In this document: positions 5,841 through 7,501 of the stretch, in pieces
How positions within the stretch are numbered: the first letter of the stretch is position 1
Layout: every line of letters starts with the position of its first letter
NCBI GenBank assembly: GCA_018062725.1
Contig: JAGORP010000101.1
Span: 1 to 7,501 of the forward strand
Source of the DNA: Flavobacterium sp.
Lineage (GTDB): Bacteria > Bacteroidota > Bacteroidia > Flavobacteriales > Flavobacteriaceae
Direction of reading: 5' to 3'
DNA: 7,501 bases
Program-made: the position numbers and the translations under genes
The notes under the pieces: generated by a model
Told to the model about the DNA's origin: nothing
The model's input: the letters and a program-made list of their open reading frames with translations, nothing else
Databases searched by the model: none

Positions 5841-6575
5841 ATGGCATCAAAAAAAACCGCTTCAACTCGAAGTACTAAAAAAGAAAATACCAGTTTTGGA
5901 AGTAAAGTAAAACGCTTTTTATGGAAAGCTTTTCTTTGGTTTAATATTATTTCTATTGCTTTAGTGCTGCTTTTTAAGTTTGTGCCCGTTCCCTTTACTC
6001 CCTTAATGGCCGTGAGAGCTCTTGAACATAATGCGGATGGAAAAGATATGGTCTGCAGTCACGATTGGGTGCCTTTAAGCGAAATTTCAATGAACCTTCA
6101 AAAAGCAGTAATTGCTAGTGAAGACGGAATGTTTTTAAAACACAATGGCTTCGATTTTAGCGCTATGAACAAAGCGTTTAGTGGTAATTTAAAAGGCAAA
6201 AAACTCAAAGGCGGAAGTACCATTTCCCAACAAACCGCCAAAAATGTTTTCTTGTGGCAAGGGCGTAGTTATGTTAGAAAAGCGCTAGAAGCTTATTATA
6301 CCATTTTAATCGAACTCATTTGGGGTAAAAAACGCATTATGGAAGTCTACCTCAATAGCATTGAAATGGGCGATGGCGTATATGGTGCCGAAGCCGCCAG
6401 CAAACACTGGTTTCACAAAAGTGCCGATAATTTAACCAAATACGAAGCGGCCTCAATTGCAGCGATATTGCCAAGTCCACGAAAATACAAAGCGGTTAAT
6501 TCTTCAAGTTATGTTGAACGACGCAAAAACAAAACCATTCGCGTGATGCGCCATGTGGGAAAATTGGAGTATTAA
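5841..6575 (+). CDS. mtgA: Monofunctional peptidoglycan transglycosylase
   Basis: This 244-residue protein is a GT51 glycosyltransferase without a penicillin-binding domain. It polymerises lipid II into glycan strands at the outer face of the cytoplasmic membrane. The N-terminus is Lys/Ser-rich and cytosolic (1-27), followed by one membrane anchor (about 30-49). The family motifs are intact: SEDGMFLKHNGFD (93-105) with catalytic E94, KGGSTISQQTAKNVFL (123-138), RKALEAYYTILIE (146-158), KKRIMEVYLNSIEMGDGVYG (163-182), AASKHWF (185-191) and AAILPSPRKY (207-216). Length is typical for MtgA. The ATG follows the TAA of the oxidoreductase gene with no spacer, so translation probably depends on the upstream gene. 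It ends 4 bp from the convergent LRR gene. Confidence 0.95.
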   Translation: MASKKTASTRSTKKENTSFGSKVKRFLWKAFLWFNIISIALVLLFKFVPVPFTPLMAVRALEHNADGKDMVCSHDWVPLSEISMNLQKAVIASEDGMFLKHNGFDFSAMNKAFSGNLKGKKLKGGSTISQQTAKNVFLWQGRSYVRKALEAYYTILIELIWGKKRIMEVYLNSIEMGDGVYGAEAASKHWFHKSADNLTKYEAASIAAILPSPRKYKAVNSSSYVERRKNKTIRVMRHVGKLEY

Positions 6576-6579
6576 GATT

Positions 6580-7501
6580 TTATTCTTTAACAATCTTTTT
6601 TGTACTCATGACTCCTTCACTTGACAATATTTTTAAAAAATAACATCCTGAAGAAAATGAACTCAAATCTACTGTTAAGTTTTTATATGGGTGGTCAATT
6701 TGATTAACTAATCGTAGTTGCACATCATAAATCGCAACACTTTTTAAGTCAATTTTGCTATCAATATTTAAAATCCCTGAAGTAGGATTAGGATAAATAC
6801 TGTAACTAACCATTTCAAAATTTTCTACATCTAGCAAACAATTAGTAGTAACAGTTATACCAGATGAATTTCCACACGTTGTTAAAAACTGTTGTAAAGC
6901 AACAACCTCACTACTATCTGCACAAACTGTAACTAGATTAGGCACATTATACCAACACCGATTACCCGAACCTGAAGTAGGGGTAAACGATTGATCTCTA
7001 TTGTTTTTAAGGTTGATATAAGTTAGGTTTGGATTATTACGACACCATAGTATATCCAAATTAGGATTTGAGCTCAAATCTAGAGTGTTAAAATTATTAA
7101 ATGAGGTTTCTATATCAACTAACTGTGTTTGGTTGGATACATCAATTGTGGTAAGTTGATTGTGAGAAACTGCCAGTCTTTTTAATTGAGTTAAAGTACT
7201 TACATTAATAGTTGTTAAATTATTAAAAATAGGTTGCAAATTTTCTAAATTAATAAAATATTCTATACCTGTAAGATCCGAAATACCACAATTATTTAAT
7301 ATCAATGCTTTTATAGGTAAAACCTCCGGTACTTCTATATCACCATTGTTATTGATGTCAATTTTAGCACGATACGCTGGTGATCCACCATCAGTAAAAG
7401 CAATATATTGATCTACATCTGCTTGAAGTAATTTAGCTTTAAAATTAGCATCAGGTATGTTGATAATTTGAGCAATACTTACTTGAGCAAATGTTATAAA
7501 T
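6580..7501 (-). CDS. Secreted leucine-rich-repeat protein with T9SS sorting domain, 5' end outside window
   Basis: The frame stays open from the TAA at 6580-6582 to the right edge, giving 306 visible residues; no ATG is seen upstream of the repeats, so the start lies just beyond 7501. The first visible residues (FITFAQVSIAQ) look like the end of a signal peptide, followed by IINIPDANFKAKLL, a common mature start in Flavobacterium surface proteins. Next comes an EF-hand/dockerin-like calcium loop, DINNNGDIEVPE (visible 48-59). Four leucine-rich repeats of about 21 residues with the pattern LxxLxxxxNxLTTIDVSxx span visible 84-167 (7000-7251). A Cys-containing linker follows, then a type A T9SS C-terminal sorting domain from YSIYPNPTSG (visible 233) to KKIVKE. 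The protein is probably exported by Sec and T9SS and attached to or released from the cell surface, perhaps for adhesion or binding. The ligand is unknown. The gene looks more AT-rich than its neighbours by eye. Confidence 0.92.
   Translation of the reverse strand, partial: FITFAQVSIAQIINIPDANFKAKLLQADVDQYIAFTDGGSPAYRAKIDINNNGDIEVPEVLPIKALILNNCGISDLTGIEYFINLENLQPIFNNLTTINVSTLTQLKRLAVSHNQLTTIDVSNQTQLVDIETSFNNFNTLDLSSNPNLDILWCRNNPNLTYINLKNNRDQSFTPTSGSGNRCWYNVPNLVTVCADSSEVVALQQFLTTCGNSSGITVTTNCLLDVENFEMVSYSIYPNPTSGILNIDSKIDLKSVAIYDVQLRLVNQIDHPYKNLTVDLSSFSSGCYFLKILSSEGVMSTKKIVKE

Noticed and set aside
6567..6607. Possible hairpin between mtgA and the LRR gene (GAGTA/TACTC with inner AAGATT/AATCTT)
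   Set aside because: The stems are short and AT-rich, with mismatched bases between them, and they lie within both coding ends; not strong enough to call a terminator.
7303..7305. TTG as the start of the LRR gene
   Set aside because: The frame stays open upstream to the window edge and encodes a recognisable signal-peptide end, the mature start IPDANFKAKLL and a calcium loop, so the true start is outside the window.
1..7501. Mobile element, CRISPR array, tRNA or defence island
   Set aside because: I saw no transposase, integrase, regularly spaced repeats, cloverleaf or known defence domain; the genes are mainly core-type and intact.

Overview
The window looks like an ordinary chromosomal stretch of a low-GC Bacteroidota, most likely a Flavobacteriaceae member close to Flavobacterium. 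Evidence: AT-rich intergenic DNA without Shine-Dalgarno sequences, a TAnnTTTG-type promoter element, a DUF3127 protein, a VF530 protein, and a secreted leucine-rich-repeat protein with a type IX secretion (T9SS) C-terminal sorting domain. No mobile element, tRNA, rRNA or CRISPR array is visible. Gene content is dense; the longest non-coding stretch is about 150 bp.

Layout. Positions 1-529 (minus) hold the N-terminal 176 residues of a thioredoxin-like protein with a WCGDAAQ site, running off the left edge. A 68-bp divergent spacer with a 12-bp palindrome separates it from tag (598-1155, plus, 3-methyladenine DNA glycosylase I) and a small VF530/DUF2132 protein (1189-1413, plus). These converge, with a 4-bp stop-codon overlap, on aat (1410-2048, minus, leucyl/phenylalanyl-tRNA-protein transferase). 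Upstream of aat a repeat-rich spacer with a terminator-like hairpin follows a two-gene minus-strand unit: a flavin reductase-like protein (2564-3436) and a DUF3127 protein with an SSB-like acidic tail (2172-2549). A 149-bp divergent spacer, bounded by a perfect 16-bp direct repeat, leads into a tight plus-strand operon: membrane sensor histidine kinase (3586-4737), FAD-dependent DAO-family oxidoreductase (4728-5840) and monofunctional peptidoglycan transglycosylase MtgA (5841-6575). Finally a T9SS-targeted LRR protein (minus, 6580 to beyond 7501) converges on the operon with a 4-bp gap.

How the genes may work together. Most are housekeeping: alkylation repair (Tag), N-degron tagging (Aat), flavin redox chemistry and peptidoglycan synthesis. 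The kinase-oxidoreductase-transglycosylase block is the most suggestive unit, because overlapping and abutting reading frames imply coordinated production of an envelope sensor without an adjacent response regulator, a flavoenzyme and a glycan polymerase. I see no clear new defence or mobile system. The less explained signals are the SSB-like tail on the DUF3127 protein and short repeats, several with 14-bp spacing, in the intergenic regions.
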